The notes: a model not told the origin generated them from the letters alone. A stretch of DNA of 64,000 nt from Strigops habroptila (GCF_004027225.2 NC_044288.2:5755719-5819718); one strand, 5' to 3'; counted from the first letter of the stretch, positions 12,739 through 24,980 are shown. Translations and numbers: made by a program.

Positions 12739-13309
12739 TCACCCCTGCCTCCTGGCTGAGGGGCAGGGATGGGAATGCCTCGGAGCAGCGTCCATCTCCT
12801 GTCCTCGCCGAGCCAGCCTGCGGGATCGTGCTGTCATGGCATTGACCCAGCTGTGTGCAGAAGGGATTTGGGCTGTGGGATGATAAATGAGGAGGAAGAA
12901 TGAGGTGAAACACCACTTTAGCCCTGACAGTAGCTCAAAGCCCTGCTCCTCCTCACTCAGGTTGATGGGGAGCTTTATGGCTGCACAAACCATGTTGCTA
13001 ATCTCGTCTGATTTCACAGTGCACCTATACTTATATTTGTTCTCTGCAGGCATCCCTCTGTCATTCTCAAACTTGGTGATTTTGTGCGTTTTACCACAAA
13101 ACGCTGGTGACGAAAAGCCTATCACTGATGTGGTAACAGTGGTGCCTGTTGGCTAATACCCTACGGACACCCACAAAACGTCCCCCATTCCTCTCAGCTG
13201 TGGTGTGTGCGGTCACCAGCGGGACACGGGTAGCGCTGCCCTCTCTTTTACTCTATTAAAGTTGCAGGTTTCATGTTTTTTGCCATAAATCGCCGCTTTC
13301 CTCACCCAT
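12739..13309 (-). CDS. Unrecognised small spliced gene, head-to-head with OSCP1, model 108 aa
   Basis: I do not recognise this protein. Model exons on the minus strand: 13309-13306 (ATG plus one base), 13145-12957, 12872-12739 (stop TGA). Intron 2 is 84 nt with a GTGAGG donor, a long pyrimidine tract and CCCACAG; it is a multiple of three, so retention also keeps frame. Exon 2 has balanced, non-repetitive protein composition, with stretches such as GKTHKITKFENDRGMPAE and CTVKSDEISNMVCAA; three cysteines are visible there, and there is no signal peptide or membrane span. Exon 3 has QIPSAHSWVNAMTARSRR, a basic tail. The start lies 111 bp from the OSCP1 start across a shared X-box and CCAAT box, and the 3' end converges with MRPS15. 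The first intron (160 nt) has a weak acceptor, so the start is the least certain part; the internal ATG in GMPAEN is an alternative. Confidence 0.55.
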
Positions 13310-13372
13310 CCGCCTCACGAGCGTCCCCTGAGGGACACCCCCCCCTGCCCGCCAAGGCGGCGCCTCCTCCCG

Positions 13373-13397
13373 ATTGGCTCCGTGGTTGCCCGGCAAC
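13373..13397. promoter_or_regulatory. X-box (RFX site) plus inverted CCAAT box, bidirectional promoter
   Basis: GTTGCC-C-GGCAAC at 13385-13397 is a perfect inverted repeat with a 1-bp spacer, the form bound by RFX factors that drive cilium genes. ATTGG (13373-13377), an NF-Y site on the minus strand, lies 7 bp away. The X-box ends 22 bp before the OSCP1 start and lies 76 bp from the start of the divergent small gene. Confidence 0.75.
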
Positions 13398-13419
13398 GGC
13401 GGCGGGGCCGGAGGTCGCC

Positions 13420-16400
13420 ATGTCGGCGCGGACGCTGCCGCTGCTGTTCCTCAACCTGGGCGGGGAGATGCTGTACATCCTGGACCAGCGCCTCCGCGCC
13501 CAGAGCATCCCCGGCGAGAAAGCCCGCAAAGGTGAGCGCCCGGCGGCCGGGGCACCTCCCGGAGCCCGTCCTGCGCGGGGTCGGGGCTCCCGCGGCCTGC
13601 GAGTGCCGAGCGCGGCCTCAGCCTGCGGCCCGCTGCCGGCCTCAGTGAGGGACCGGCTCTGGTCGGGAGGAGCCGCCGGTGCCGGTCCCCGCCCTGCAAA
13701 GAGATGGGCTGCTCCAGGGCCTGCTCGCCTCTGTGCTCTGTAATGCGGTAAACGGAGTCAATGCGAATATACTTGGTGCTGAAGGATGCTCGGAACGTAA
13801 GAGAGCGTCTGTCATTGAAAAGCTTCTAAAGCAAGTAGTTTCCTCACTGCAGTAATCGATTGTGCGTGGCTTTCTCGTCTTAAATTCGAAGTAAAGCCTG
13901 TTGGATTAATCCTATGTCATGAAGCTTCTGTGGTAATAACTGCCTGATGGTATTATTGAAGTTAATTCGTGAAATGCACACAGATAAGGTATAAATTGAA
14001 ACACATTTCTGTGTTTCTGTGCTTGTTTCAGAGGTTAGAGCTTCAGAAATGTACTTTTGGAATCAAAATAACTCAGGATTTGGGCATCTCAGTCCAGGTC
14101 CTGAACTGTTTCAGGAAGATCTGATTCCTCCTCCTGCCTATTCAATATTAAGAAGTGCTAAACAGTGGCAAAGGTTTTGCCACAGTGGTGCAAATCTGAG
14201 TTATTCCTGTGTGTCTCAGAGAATGATCAATGGCAAAAGTTTACTGCTGTTCACAAAGGTCTAAGTTCAGAGCTTAGACTGGATTAGCCATACTTGGTGG
14301 AATATCTCAGCAGGAGAATTAGATCTGTACGAGTTTATCCACACTTGTATTTAATCTTCCAAAAACTGGAGCGTTAATTTCCCTGAGATGTGGTTTCCTC
14401 CATGCTGAGGTGTTTGTTAATGCTTTAAACTGTTCACTCAAATATTCTGTATTTGCAAGTGTGCAAAAACGAGCTGAAAACTTTCCAAGCTCAAAGCAAA
14501 ACATGCTAAAAGTCAATCGAGGGTAAGATTTTATCTCCATTGAAGCAACAAGATTGTTTCCAAGGGGAGGTTCTGTGTGCTTGTGAAAGTTGTCGACTAC
14601 CAGAAGAGTTCACTGAATGCTGGGAGAAAACCCAAAGCCCATTCGTTAGATTTTCTCTCTTTTATTTAGTTTATTTCTTTTCTTCTCCTTGAAACTATTG
14701 TTCTTACTTCTTGAACTGGTGTTTTTGTTTTATATGCTTCGTGTAGATGAATGGACAGATGTGGACAGGAAACGAGGTACTGTAACCTTCTAGCTGCATG
14801 CAGTAGACAAACACCACTACATGCACACATGAGGCTCATCATATGTGAACACACCGTGTGCTGTTCCTGCAGCCTTCTAGTCATAGTGTCAAAGATGAAT
14901 GATAACTCACCCGTTCACTAAAACTCGCTTGAAACATAGAGTGTAGAAAAGACAGACAACATCTCACAAGTGCTTGGCTTCCAAAGTAAGTCGCTAATTT
15001 AATGAAGACCATAAATAGATCAAAACTTTTAATCAGAGCAGTCTTTCTTGCCAAAATGAGATGTGTATGTTTCTCACATCGTATCAATGCAATGATACAA
15101 CCGTGTGAGTGTTTTGGAGGTTGTTTTCCAGCTGAACTGCAGGAATATTTTGCATACTCCATTCCTCTAAGGTTTTTTTTCTAACTCATTGCTTAGGGGT
15201 TTGACAGGTGAGCTCCAGAAAGGATTTAAGGCACTTTCATCCTAGCTGCTTATGTGTCTGTGACCGTGGTCACCACCCTTGCAGGGTGATCACAGAGGAG
15301 CTTCAGCCAAGCTCGTCTTGACTGAAATGACCCCGAGGGTGGGTTTGAGCTGAGCCCTCGGGGTTTGTGCTGGAGCAGCTGTGGGAGGAGTGTGTGATTC
15401 CTTGTGGACTCTGCCTGGAAACAGCCAGCAAAGGGCTGTGGTACGGAGCTGAGTGAGCAAATAAACCTCTTAAACTATCTCATTTTTGGTAGGTGAACAT
15501 GGGGAGAACTTTCAGTGGCTTTTTGAGCAGCCCTTTTTAAAGAGAAATCAGGGTTATAATTCTTGGTTTTCAAACTAAGCATCATTTGTAGGTTTTGAAG
15601 GTAAATACTGGTATCCTGGAGTTGGCCCCAGCTGTTTTATGCTACCATTACATCCTGTTTCCAAGAACACTATTTTTCCAGCATTTAAGATTTCAGAGGT
15701 CTAAAAAGATTCCAAATTCCTCTTTTATCACACCTAAACTGATGACGAGTTGTACCAAAGCCCGCTTGACCGTATTTAGATGGTAGCAGCACAGATGCAG
15801 ATCCCATGTTGACCAATCCATCAGCTTCTCTTGTGAGAGAAGGAGGTTTGCCTATGGCCACTGCTCCTGGGGCGAGCTCTGAAGAGTTGCATAGAGTAAC
15901 CAGGTGATGAAGCCAGGACAAGGCAGCTTCCATGCCTCTGACCTTGTTACCAACTATAAACCTATTGCGAGTAGAATGCGTGGCTGGTTGGAACTCCTAA
16001 CGTTCCCTCTGCTGCCTTGAATGTCCTCCAAGAAGCACCAGCATAATGCAGGTGTAAAGGCTCCAGTCTCTTGCCATGCACCCAAGCCATGGCAGTGCAC
16101 TAGACGTTAGCACTTGTCTGGCACCAGTGACAGGGCACGTGGAGGTGAAAACCACTGTAAATCCTCAGCTTCTCTTCTGCCCATCGCATTGTCTATACTT
16201 GGTTTCCCTCTCCCCATCCCAGTGGATGAAACCCCTCTCTGCTGAATCGCTTTTATGCTATGTTGCTTGGCGTGCCATTCTCCCCGAGCTCCTTTCTTTG
16301 TTATTTTCCATTGTTAGAACGGTGTAAATCTCTCCCTAGGGACTACCTGTGCTCTCAGATCTCTCTGCTGTGTCATTACCAAACATACCATGTGAGATTC

Positions 16401-19400
16401 GCCCTTTACCATGACTTTTCTTGTGTCTTTCTCAGTTCTTTTTATAGCCAGTACAAGAGTTGTCAATCTCAGAAGGTAATTTATGTCAGGCTGGGTGTGT
16501 GGTGAACACAGAGCTTGGAATTCCAGCGTGAATATCTGCCAGCCACAGTCAGCACACTGGGCTGTTGTCTGTCTCCTGACAGTTTTGGTTATTAGTGACC
16601 CTCCAAAGATGCTTTGTGTGGGCAACATGGGCAAGCAACTTAAAAATATCTTTCTTGACAGCAGCATAAGGCAAAAGGTCTTAATTTTTGTCATAAATGA
16701 TCACTTGCAAAATGAAATATATACTAACGCTAATATATTTGACTTTCTCCACTGGAAAAAAGGAGGATTTTTGCCTCAGGCTGCAAGTAGGGATTGTTTT
16801 ATGGACAGTTGGTTTGAAAAGACGGGAGGAAGAGGAGGGATTTTCTTCCCATTGGTAATTAGGTGTATTTACAATCCGCGCTGCCCAGAAGCTGAGCTGA
16901 GCTCTGCCAGGATCCAGTGAGCCCCATGAGGTGCAGCGCAGTGGGTGCTGGAATGTGTGTGTCACCAGGGGTGTGCACCAGTGTAGGAGAAACCCCAAAC
17001 CCATCAGGGTTAAGCGAGGAGGGAGAATCCCATCGGAAGGCACTTTTCCTGACAGCTATCCCTTCTGAGCACCTACAGCATGCCTAACAACATTCCCTAA
17101 GGCTTACTCATCTGAGACAAGACGAAGTGACTGGGACATTAACTTTCTTCTGGCTGGCTGTGGAGGTTGTGAGAAGGCAGGTGTCTGCCCCAGCAGGGCA
17201 GGATTCCAGCAGTGTTCCCAACAGCTAATCACCACCACTACCTATATTTCATTCTGGTTTTCTTTTTCTTTATTACTTCCTCTGAGATTTTTCTAATTTC
17301 TAAGAATCAGCCTCAGTAACAGTCAAATTCAGGCTTGTGCAGCAATCTGTGTGATCTGAAGATGTCATTTAACGTTTTTTGGGTAGAGAACTAAATGCTT
17401 ATTTATGAGAACTCTGTAGAATGTATCAGGTATATCATAAACTTATCAGATCCAGCCCAAAAGGCATCTGCTTGGATCACTGCAAAGTGTTTTCTATCTT
17501 CTTTGCATTAAAAGCTCCATAACCAGAGTGTAGCCCTTATGCTCAGCACTCCTGACCTCTACGTACTCTTGTGTAAGTCGTGTTGCATTTAGACATGGAA
17601 TTGCCTTACGTAGACAATTCCATGTCTAAATTTACACCTAAAAAACCCCAAAGCATGTGTAAGGAAGTTGCGAGTTCTGCTTTTGAACTGCTCTAGTATC
17701 TGCAGAGGTTGTTGTGTAAGAGCCCTGAATGGCCTGACACAGATTCCAGCCGTATAAAGGCTTCCTTAAATACTTGCCAGTGTTAATCCGTATGAAACAA
17801 ATACTACAGGGAGCCTTGAATCATTCAGGAGCTTCTGTTCAGAAGGAAAAATAGACTAAGAGTGTCACAGGCTGAAGAGAGGACAGGCACAGTCAGCTGG
17901 CTGTCGTTTGCAAACCAGTCTTAGGAAGCAGAACAGCAGCTTTTGTAGATGGAACGTGTCAGAGCTGCCTACAGACAAAGTCATTTAAAAAGTGAAAAGT
18001 GCCATAGCTGTAAAACCAGCACCAAACCCAACCTTATTCCCACTGGAAAACAGGGTTGCTGCATTCTGCCCCGGGGGACAGGCAGCAGGAATCTTGCTTG
18101 GGCTGCTGTGGGATTGAGAGAAACGTTGGCATTAGGAAGTGATGTTCCTTTTCCCTTCCCTTTGTGGCTATGTACCGCGTTGCACAGGTAAGCGTTCATG
18201 TCACTCCTCACAGCTGTCAGTGTCCAAGTTCTCAGTGTGGAACGAATCCTGTGCTGTTTCTGAAGCAAAAACCCAGAGGCTCTTTGTCTTTGCAGTTATG
18301 AATGACATCATCACAACCATGTTCAATAAAAAATTCATGGAAGAGCTGTTTAAACCGCAGGAACTCTATTCCAAGAAAGCGCTGCGAACGGTGTACGACC
18401 GCCTGGCTCATGCTTCGATCATGAGACTGAACCAGGCAAGCATGGACAAGGTAAAGCACCTCCTGCCCACTCCTTCCGTGCTCCTGTTCACAGGTTTCTG
18501 GTTGGGATAACTAGCACGTGGCTTTACATCCGTGTAATTCTGCAGGGGTTTGTGACAGCCCTCACTCCATTCACTTTCTGTGTAAAAGAAGTTCTCCTCA
18601 AGGTTTTGGGGAAATTCATGGCAGTGTCCGGTACTTCAGAACTAGTGTTTCTGCTTTAATAGCTAAAAGTTGGATTTTCAAGGGGTTCAGTAAGCATTCT
18701 TCATCAGATTTAATACCTATTTAAAATATATACATACATGGGTGTGTCTAAATAGATATTTCTGTACTGACACTGTTTTGCAGTTGGAAATTGAGCAGAA
18801 ATGAAGAATTCTTGCCTGCAGACAGTGTATCCTGCAGGACTGGGTTACCTGAGAGACCTCTGCCTGGGTGCCAGCGTTGTGGAAATTGGCAGTAGTTTTA
18901 AAGGCAGTTGGAAAGAGCAGCAGGAGGGCTGACAGTGATTGCAGAGCTCTTACTTTCTTAGGAAACAAAGCTGAAATGGTTCTTCTTCCCCTAGGCAGGC
19001 GCTAACCTCAGTGTCTAAATCCCTTCCTGCGCCAGCACAAAGCTCCCTGAGTGGTGTCACACTCTCTCTGCTGTAGCAGAACCAAACCTTCCCTGTGTTC
19101 CCTTGCAGCTGTATGACCTGATGACCATGGCTTTCAAATACCAAGTGCTGCTGTGCCCTCGGCCCAAGGACATTCTGCTGGTCACCTTCAATCACCTGGA
19201 TGCCATCAAGGATTTCATATATGATTCCCCCGGGATTATGAATCAGGTGGATGAAACTTTCCGACAGCTGATTGAGGTAAGAATCCTTTGGAAAAGGGTG
19301 GGATACACTGTGGTTTGAGATGATTTTATTTGTTTTCTCTCTCAAGCTCATCTTAGAGACTAAACACTACATCAGCAAGTGCTATATCAAATGTGGACAT

Positions 19401-22400
19401 TGATATCTCCTCAGAGAAGCATCCAAATAACCTTCCCTTCTTTTTGACCTGAGGGAAACAAATTGGCCTCCCAGTTTCTAACTTTTGCTGGAATTCTTTG
19501 GACAAAGAGTACGAGTGTTCCCGTGAAAGGGAACCGGTTTCACCACGTGTTAAAAGTTCCGGGAAGTCAGGAAACGTTTCTAAAGGGCTGCTGGAGAGGG
19601 AGATGTCTACGAGCCAAGTGTTGTTTTTCTACTGGTGCAGGTTAAATCAATACGTTGCTTATTCAGCCTGATCAAAGTCTCCACTGACTTCTGCAGAAAT
19701 TCAGTCAGACTTTAGTCATGGATAATAATTACTGATAATGACCAGCAGCCACCTCACCCCCATCATTTCTGCTTCCCCTGCCACACACATGCTGTTTTGC
19801 CAGCAGTATTCCAATGTACTTGTTTCCACCTTTACCTTGGACACAGCACACTTGCAAAGCCTTCCATGATGGTTTTTCTTTTCCAGACGTATGGCCCTCT
19901 CTCCGATGGGGAATTTCAGCTCATCAGGCAAACACTCCTCGTTTTTTTTCAGGACATGCACATAAGGGTAAGAGCTCAGTACAACCAGTCAGGAAGAATG
20001 AAAGGGCGTTCGTGGCTAGAATACGGTGGTATCTTGTTATAATTACACTGTAGGTTTGGTTTTATTACGTACACTTTTCAGTCATCATGATGGGTTTGTA
20101 ATTTCAACTTCAACATTTCACCAACTGAGCACATCTACTACAGTAATACTCAATAATTCCAAAATGTTATGCAAAAAGGAATCTCTGCTGGTTGATAACG
20201 ATGTTTTTCCTTTTAATAGAAACTTAATATGAAAGAACCTGAGCTTTAGGTCACGGGGGTTTATATTCTCCAAATAAATGGATCATACTCAAGTGCATAA
20301 ACAGTACATATCTTTTATTTATTCATTTTAATATTAGATTGGGGTGCCCATGGTCTGGACCACAGTTCTGCATTACTGGCTTTGGCCTGTATCATAGTGT
20401 CTCTATATAGATCTAAATCCCTAGGAAACCTACCCCAGTCTAGGCAGGATGGCTGCAAGGTCAGACGTCAGAGAATTCCCGTCAGGAGATAAGTAACTGA
20501 TTTTCTCAAAGGTGGAATATTCTTTTGCAGGTTTCGATCTTTCTGAAGGATAAAGTGCAAAACTCTAACGGCCGCTTCGTGCTGCCAATATCAGGCCCTG
20601 TTCCTTGGGGCACAGAAGTTCCAGGACTCATCAGGTGAGCTCTGAACCGCTGCTCATCCTGTTGGCAGTGCCTTGCTCGGACGGCTGCTCACGGAGAGCA
20701 GCCAGACCCAAAGGGCTGATAGGAATTGAGCTTAGGCTGTCATTTGTGTTGCACAGATAGCTGAACCTCCAGTAAGGCCTGTTTAAAGGATTTGGGACTA
20801 AGTCAGCCGGCAATGGAATGCTAAGCTGTTTCTGGCATTCTCTACTCCATTAAATTAGTTATTAGTAATTTATCCTGTGAAATAGGCATTCACTAATATA
20901 CAGAATAGGTTTTACTCCCCTTTTTCTTGTGCTGTAAGCAAAGGAACTCAGTACTGAAAATCAGTAATAAAACTACTAAATGTGTTTCAATAACGACTTG
21001 GTTTTAAGGATGTTTAATCACGATGGAGATGAAGTTAAAAGAACTGAGTTCACCACTCCTGGAAATTATGTTACTCCACAAAGGGAAGGATCTTTTGGTC
21101 TTTATGGAGACAGAGTCCTCAAACTCGGAACAAATATGTAAGTAACTTTCGTCCTGCATAGAAACATGAAGTGAATGTTGATGGTTATGGGTTTGTTCAA
21201 AAGCATGTCCTCAGCCTTGTGTATTTTTGCCTCTTTTCTGTTACCAGCTTGACTTTTTGACAAAGGGACATCCTGAAACAGAACACATGTGCACAGATGT
21301 GTATAAAGAGCTGTGGACAAAAGCAAAAGTTTGATTTATATCCACAGTAGAGCTGAGTAAAGAGTGTTCTCATCTGGTACTGCGTGTGATGTGAGATGTA
21401 ATTTGATTTTAACTGCATTCAAGAAATCCTTTCCTTTTTCCATGTTTGTCTTAATGTAACTTTTTCATTCAAAGAATAAGAGAGCAGAGTGTCCTTCCTT
21501 ACAGCTTTGTTGCTTGCACATTTTAATGCTTCAGGACTCCATCAAACTGAACTGTCACTTCTTATTTCAATTATTTACAGTCTTCGGAAAAATACCCTAA
21601 AATCATAGATACTGTGCTGCTGCCTCCAACTCCTTTATCTCATACAAGTAACAGGGTGCTTTTTCTCATGTGTGTGGTTTTTTCCCTTTAGGTACAGCGT
21701 TAGTCGGCCAGTAGAGACACACATGTCAGGATCATCCAAACACTTGGCATCCCGTGCAAAGGTCAGTAGTGTTCTCCTCCTGTCACTGCTTGAACTGGCT
21801 GACCAGGCTGGGTCGCTGGGTCCTGCAGCTCAGGTGTGGAGGGAGCTTCTCCTTCCAGATTTTACATTCTCTTCCCTTGTCCCTCAATAGATGGGGTCAC
21901 TGATTGAAACGCCCACATCTGTCACCTCCAGATCATTCCCTGTCTTCCCCTTTGTTCATCTCATTTCTCAGGGAAACAAAGTCCATCATTTTAGTCTACA
22001 ATTACGGGATAACTTTAAGGGAACTGCTTCTGTTGTTCTTCTTCTTAGGGAGACCTTATAACAGTCTTCCAATACCTAAAGGGGCTACAAGAAATCTGGA
22101 GAGGGACTTTTTACAAGGGCCTGTAGGGACAGGCCAAGGGGAATGGCTTTAACCTGCCAGACGGGAGATTGAGATGAGCTCTGAGGCAGAAGCTCTTCCC
22201 TGTGAGGGTGCTGAGGCGCTGGCACAGGGTGCCCAGAGAAGCTGTGGCTGCCCCATCCCTGGCAGTGTTCAAGGCCAGGTTGGACACAGGGGCTTGGAGC
22301 AACCTGCTCTAGTGGAAGGTGTCCCTGCCCGTGGCAGGGGTTGGAGCTGGATGAGCTTTAAGGTCCTTTCAACCCAAACCAGTCTGAGATTCTCTGATTC

Positions 22401-24290
22401 TCAGAGCCTCTTCCAATCCTCCACGGTCCCTTTTGAGCTGGGGAAGGACACGTTTTCCTAAAGAACCTTACACACAGGCTTATGCAATGGCTTTCTTGCA
22501 TCCTATTTTAATCTCTCCAGAAACAGAAAGCTGGTTTTACAGCTTTCTCAGCTATTCAATTTAGCTGTAAAATTATCTTGTCCTGGGTCTATAAATTCAA
22601 GCATCATTTTATAGCTGATAATTACTAGCTAGCTGCACAATCTGTACCATCAACAATACAGAAATGTATTTATATCACTCTGAAGAACATTTATGTAATA
22701 TCAGAAAACACAAAAATTATTATAGTCCTCATCTCCTGGGTAACCTCACCAATGAACCTGTTTCCTGCAGGAGAATGTAATCCCTAATCCTCTTGCTAAA
22801 GAAGAACTGAACTTTCTGGCCAGGCTGCTGGGAGGTCTGGAGATCAAGAATCCCAGCGGCAGCGACACGGGATTTCGGCTGAATTTGTTCACAACCGACG
22901 AGGAGGAAGAGTATGCTCAGGTCCTTCTTGGTTTGGGGTTTGGGAGGTGGTGCCAATGTGGCCAGCCCTGGACAGCGGGACAGCTTTAGGGACAGCAGAG
23001 CAGGGCTCAGCATTTTGTTGTCCTGGTCCGGATAATCCCTTTAGAATGAAGGAGGAGTGCTCTTCCCAGCTTCACTTTATTCCGGCTGTCGGCAAGGAGA
23101 GCGTTTCCCTTACTGGTGTCCCCTCTGGTGCTCACCCTGGGGTCCCCTCTGAGCAGCACTGGAGGTCAGCAGTGGGTGACGAGCCGTGCTTCATCCTGTG
23201 CAGGGAACAGAGCCAGCCCGCCAGCCCTGTCAGCTATCCTCTCCCCAAATACAGCTACGTATTTTGGGGATGAGCCTGGTGGTGGCGATGAGCCTGAGAG
23301 GCTTGAACACTGTAGCCCTCTCCTGGTGGGGAGCACAAGGGTACTGGGACTTCTTGTTACATGATTTCTGCAGAAATCTACTTTTAATCTCAATGACAGA
23401 GCCATTCCCACTGTTCTACACCTAGCTTAAAAATCTAAGGCAAAAGCCTCCTTACTGGGGTCAATACATTAATTTGCCCAGTAGGACAGGCATGCTGTCC
23501 AAACTTCATGCTTACAGGAGCCTCATGAAACCTGATTTTTATCATTTACTTGTGTGACTTTGTGATATTAAGCACTCTTTTCATGTTTTCAATCAAGACA
23601 TGCTGCACTGACTAGACCCGAGGAGTTATCATACAAGGTTATCGACATAGAAGCCACCCAGGTACGTACAGCACACTTCAGACCTTTGCTTCTCATTGCT
23701 CTGCCTAAGAACTGGGTTTCACCCAGAGCAGTAGCTTAAAACACACACTTTTTTTTACCCCCAGTTAAGCTCATCAGTAAATCATGGCAGCATTTTCTAC
23801 CGAGCCTGTGGGTTTGGTGACTATTTAACAAGAGAACTTGAAACCTGACAAATAGTACGAGTTTATCATTAAATATTATAATGCAGTATTAGAGTACAAA
23901 CATTGTAAGGTTTGAGCTGCATAAAAGGGAGAGCTGTTACTGGGTCGTTTGCCTGCTTGTGGTTACAGCCTGCAGCCCTTCTTGCAGGGACTCAGAGGCA
24001 TCGGCTGTACTGCACATCCCAGTGCAGCCCATGAAGGCTGGCGGCAGCAGGCAGCTGGGCACATCCCAGTGCAGCCCAGTGAAGGCTGGCGGCAGCACTG
24101 GGGGGCACAGCGCGGTGCAGCCCCGCGGAGGCCCGTCCCGCCGCGGTCTGAGGCGCGCTGTCTCGCCCCGCAGGAGCCGGCCCGGCGGGAGGAGCTCTCC
24201 TGCATGCTGGAGGAGCTGGAGGCGGCGGAGCCGCGCCCGGCGAGCTCCGGGAAGGGCGAGGACCTGCTGGCGCTGATGGACGGGCTCTGA
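13420..24290 (+). CDS. OSCP1: Organic solute carrier partner 1, 11 exons, 389 aa
   Basis: Conserved protein (OSCP1 family, also called NOR1) linked to organic-solute transport in testis and to cilia; its exact biochemical role is not settled. Exons: 13420-13531, 14747-14776, 18296-18450, 19109-19276, 19887-19967, 20531-20634, 21009-21137, 21692-21761, 22771-22910, 23598-23661, 24174-24290. The reading starts MSARTLPLLFLNLGGEM and contains LCPRPKDILLVTFNHLD and VLPISGPVPWGTEVPG, nearly identical to human. Exon 2 is only 30 nt (DEWTDVDRKR). Exon 9 must use the GTATGC donor at 22911; the GT four codons later breaks phase. The C-terminus ends DLLALMDGL, as in human. No AATAAA or ATTAAA is visible between the stop and LSM10. 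The X-box upstream supports expression in ciliated cells. Confidence 0.95.
14777..18295 (+). other. OSCP1 intron 2 (3.5 kb)
   Basis: The longest OSCP1 intron. Apart from the perfect hairpin at 17587-17631, I see no repeat family, RNA gene or convincing exon. A 145-codon open frame at 16483-16920 has no recognisable product and overlaps open frames on the other strand. Confidence 0.6.
17587..17631. repeat. Perfect 17-bp inverted repeat with 11-nt loop
   Basis: Left arm 17587-17603 reads ATTTAGACATGGAATTG; right arm 17615-17631 is its exact reverse complement. The loop contains TACGTA. It lies inside OSCP1 intron 2. Confidence 0.9.
22047..22401 (+). mobile_element. CR1 LINE 3' fragment in OSCP1 intron 8
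   Basis: About 355 bp with the standard CR1 3' sequence: AGGGAGACCTTAT, GGCACAGGGTGCCCAGAGAAG, CATCCCTGGCAGTGTTCAAGG, and the characteristic terminal repeat GATTCTCTGATTCT. It is sense to OSCP1 and 5'-truncated, as most avian CR1 copies are. Confidence 0.9.
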
Positions 24291-24424
24291 GCGACGGTAA
24301 ACGGCCGCGCACACCCCCGGTGCGGCGGCTGCGAACGGGGCGGGACCGGGAGCGGGGCGGGGAAGGAGCGGGACCGGGAGCAGCGCGCAAGCGCGGCCGC
24401 CCCTTCCTGCCGCCGGGCGGGCGG
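24291..24424 (+). promoter_or_regulatory. LSM10: LSM10 CpG-rich promoter and likely first exon
   Basis: Very CpG-rich sequence with GGGGCGGG Sp1-type boxes (about 24337-24365) begins within a few bases of the OSCP1 stop. The probable first LSM10 exon ends at 24424 before GTGAGT. No TATA box was noticed. Confidence 0.5.
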
Positions 24425-24845
24425 GTGAGTGTGCAAGGGGAGGGGCGGCCCCGGGGCGCGCTTGTGCAAAGGGGGGCGGGTGCGTGTGCGTGTGCAAGGG
24501 GAGGGCGGCAGCGTGTGAGCGTGCAAGGGGTCGGGGCGCGGGGGTGAGCGTGCAAGGGCGGGAGGAGGGTCTGTGTGTGCGTGCAAAGTGGGGGCACATG
24601 GAGAACGGGAGTGGTGGGAGAGGGGGGCGTGCAAGTGAGGGCACCAGTGTGCAACGGGGGGGGCACATGGAGGATGGGAGTGACTTGGGAGAGGGGTAGT
24701 GTGCAAGGGGAGCAGGCCGTGAGGGTCCTAGTGTGCAAGGGGAGGCACGTGCGGGGTACGAGTGATTTAGGAGAGGGGCAGTGTGCAGGTGAGCGTGCAA
24801 AGGGTGGCAGGGATGCAGACGAGTGTGCAAGGTGAGGAGGGTGGG
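24421..24845 (+). repeat. Degenerate G-rich array carrying repeated splice-donor-like sites
   Basis: About 12-14 copies of a TGCAAGGGG core, often preceded by GTGAGT or GTGAGC, spaced roughly 20-60 bp apart. Strong GTGAGY sites lie at 24425, 24515, 24544 and 24789. The array starts exactly at the probable LSM10 exon 1 donor and fills most of the leader intron. Confidence 0.7.
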
Positions 24846-24867
24846 TCTGGCCAGTGGCGGGGGTATC

Positions 24868-24980
24868 CCTGTTCCCAGTTGGGGTGCAGCTCAGTGTCTC
24901 CCCGTTCCCAGTTGCGGTGCAGCTCAGTGTCTCCCCGTTCCCAGCCGGGGCAGAGCTCGGTGTCTCCCTGTTCCCAGCCG
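24868..24980 (+). repeat. 33-bp tandem repeat carrying four 3' splice-site-like sequences
   Basis: Each unit contains a pyrimidine tract (CCCCGTTCCCAG or a close variant). The CAG ends fall at 24878, 24911, 24944 and 24977, exactly 33 bp apart. The last one is 13 bp before the LSM10 start codon. Confidence 0.85.

Noticed and set aside
16483-16920. 145-codon open frame in OSCP1 intron 2
   Set aside because: No recognisable protein, no splice or promoter context, and overlapping open frames on the opposite strand. Chance is the simplest reading.
22174-22461. Open frame over the CR1 fragment
   Set aside because: It lies in the CR1 3' end and untranslated tail, not in a gene.
22911-22934. Longer version of OSCP1 exon 9 ending at the GT at 22921
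   Set aside because: It breaks phase with exon 10; the GTATGC donor at 22911 restores the conserved DEEEE-AALTRPEE sequence.
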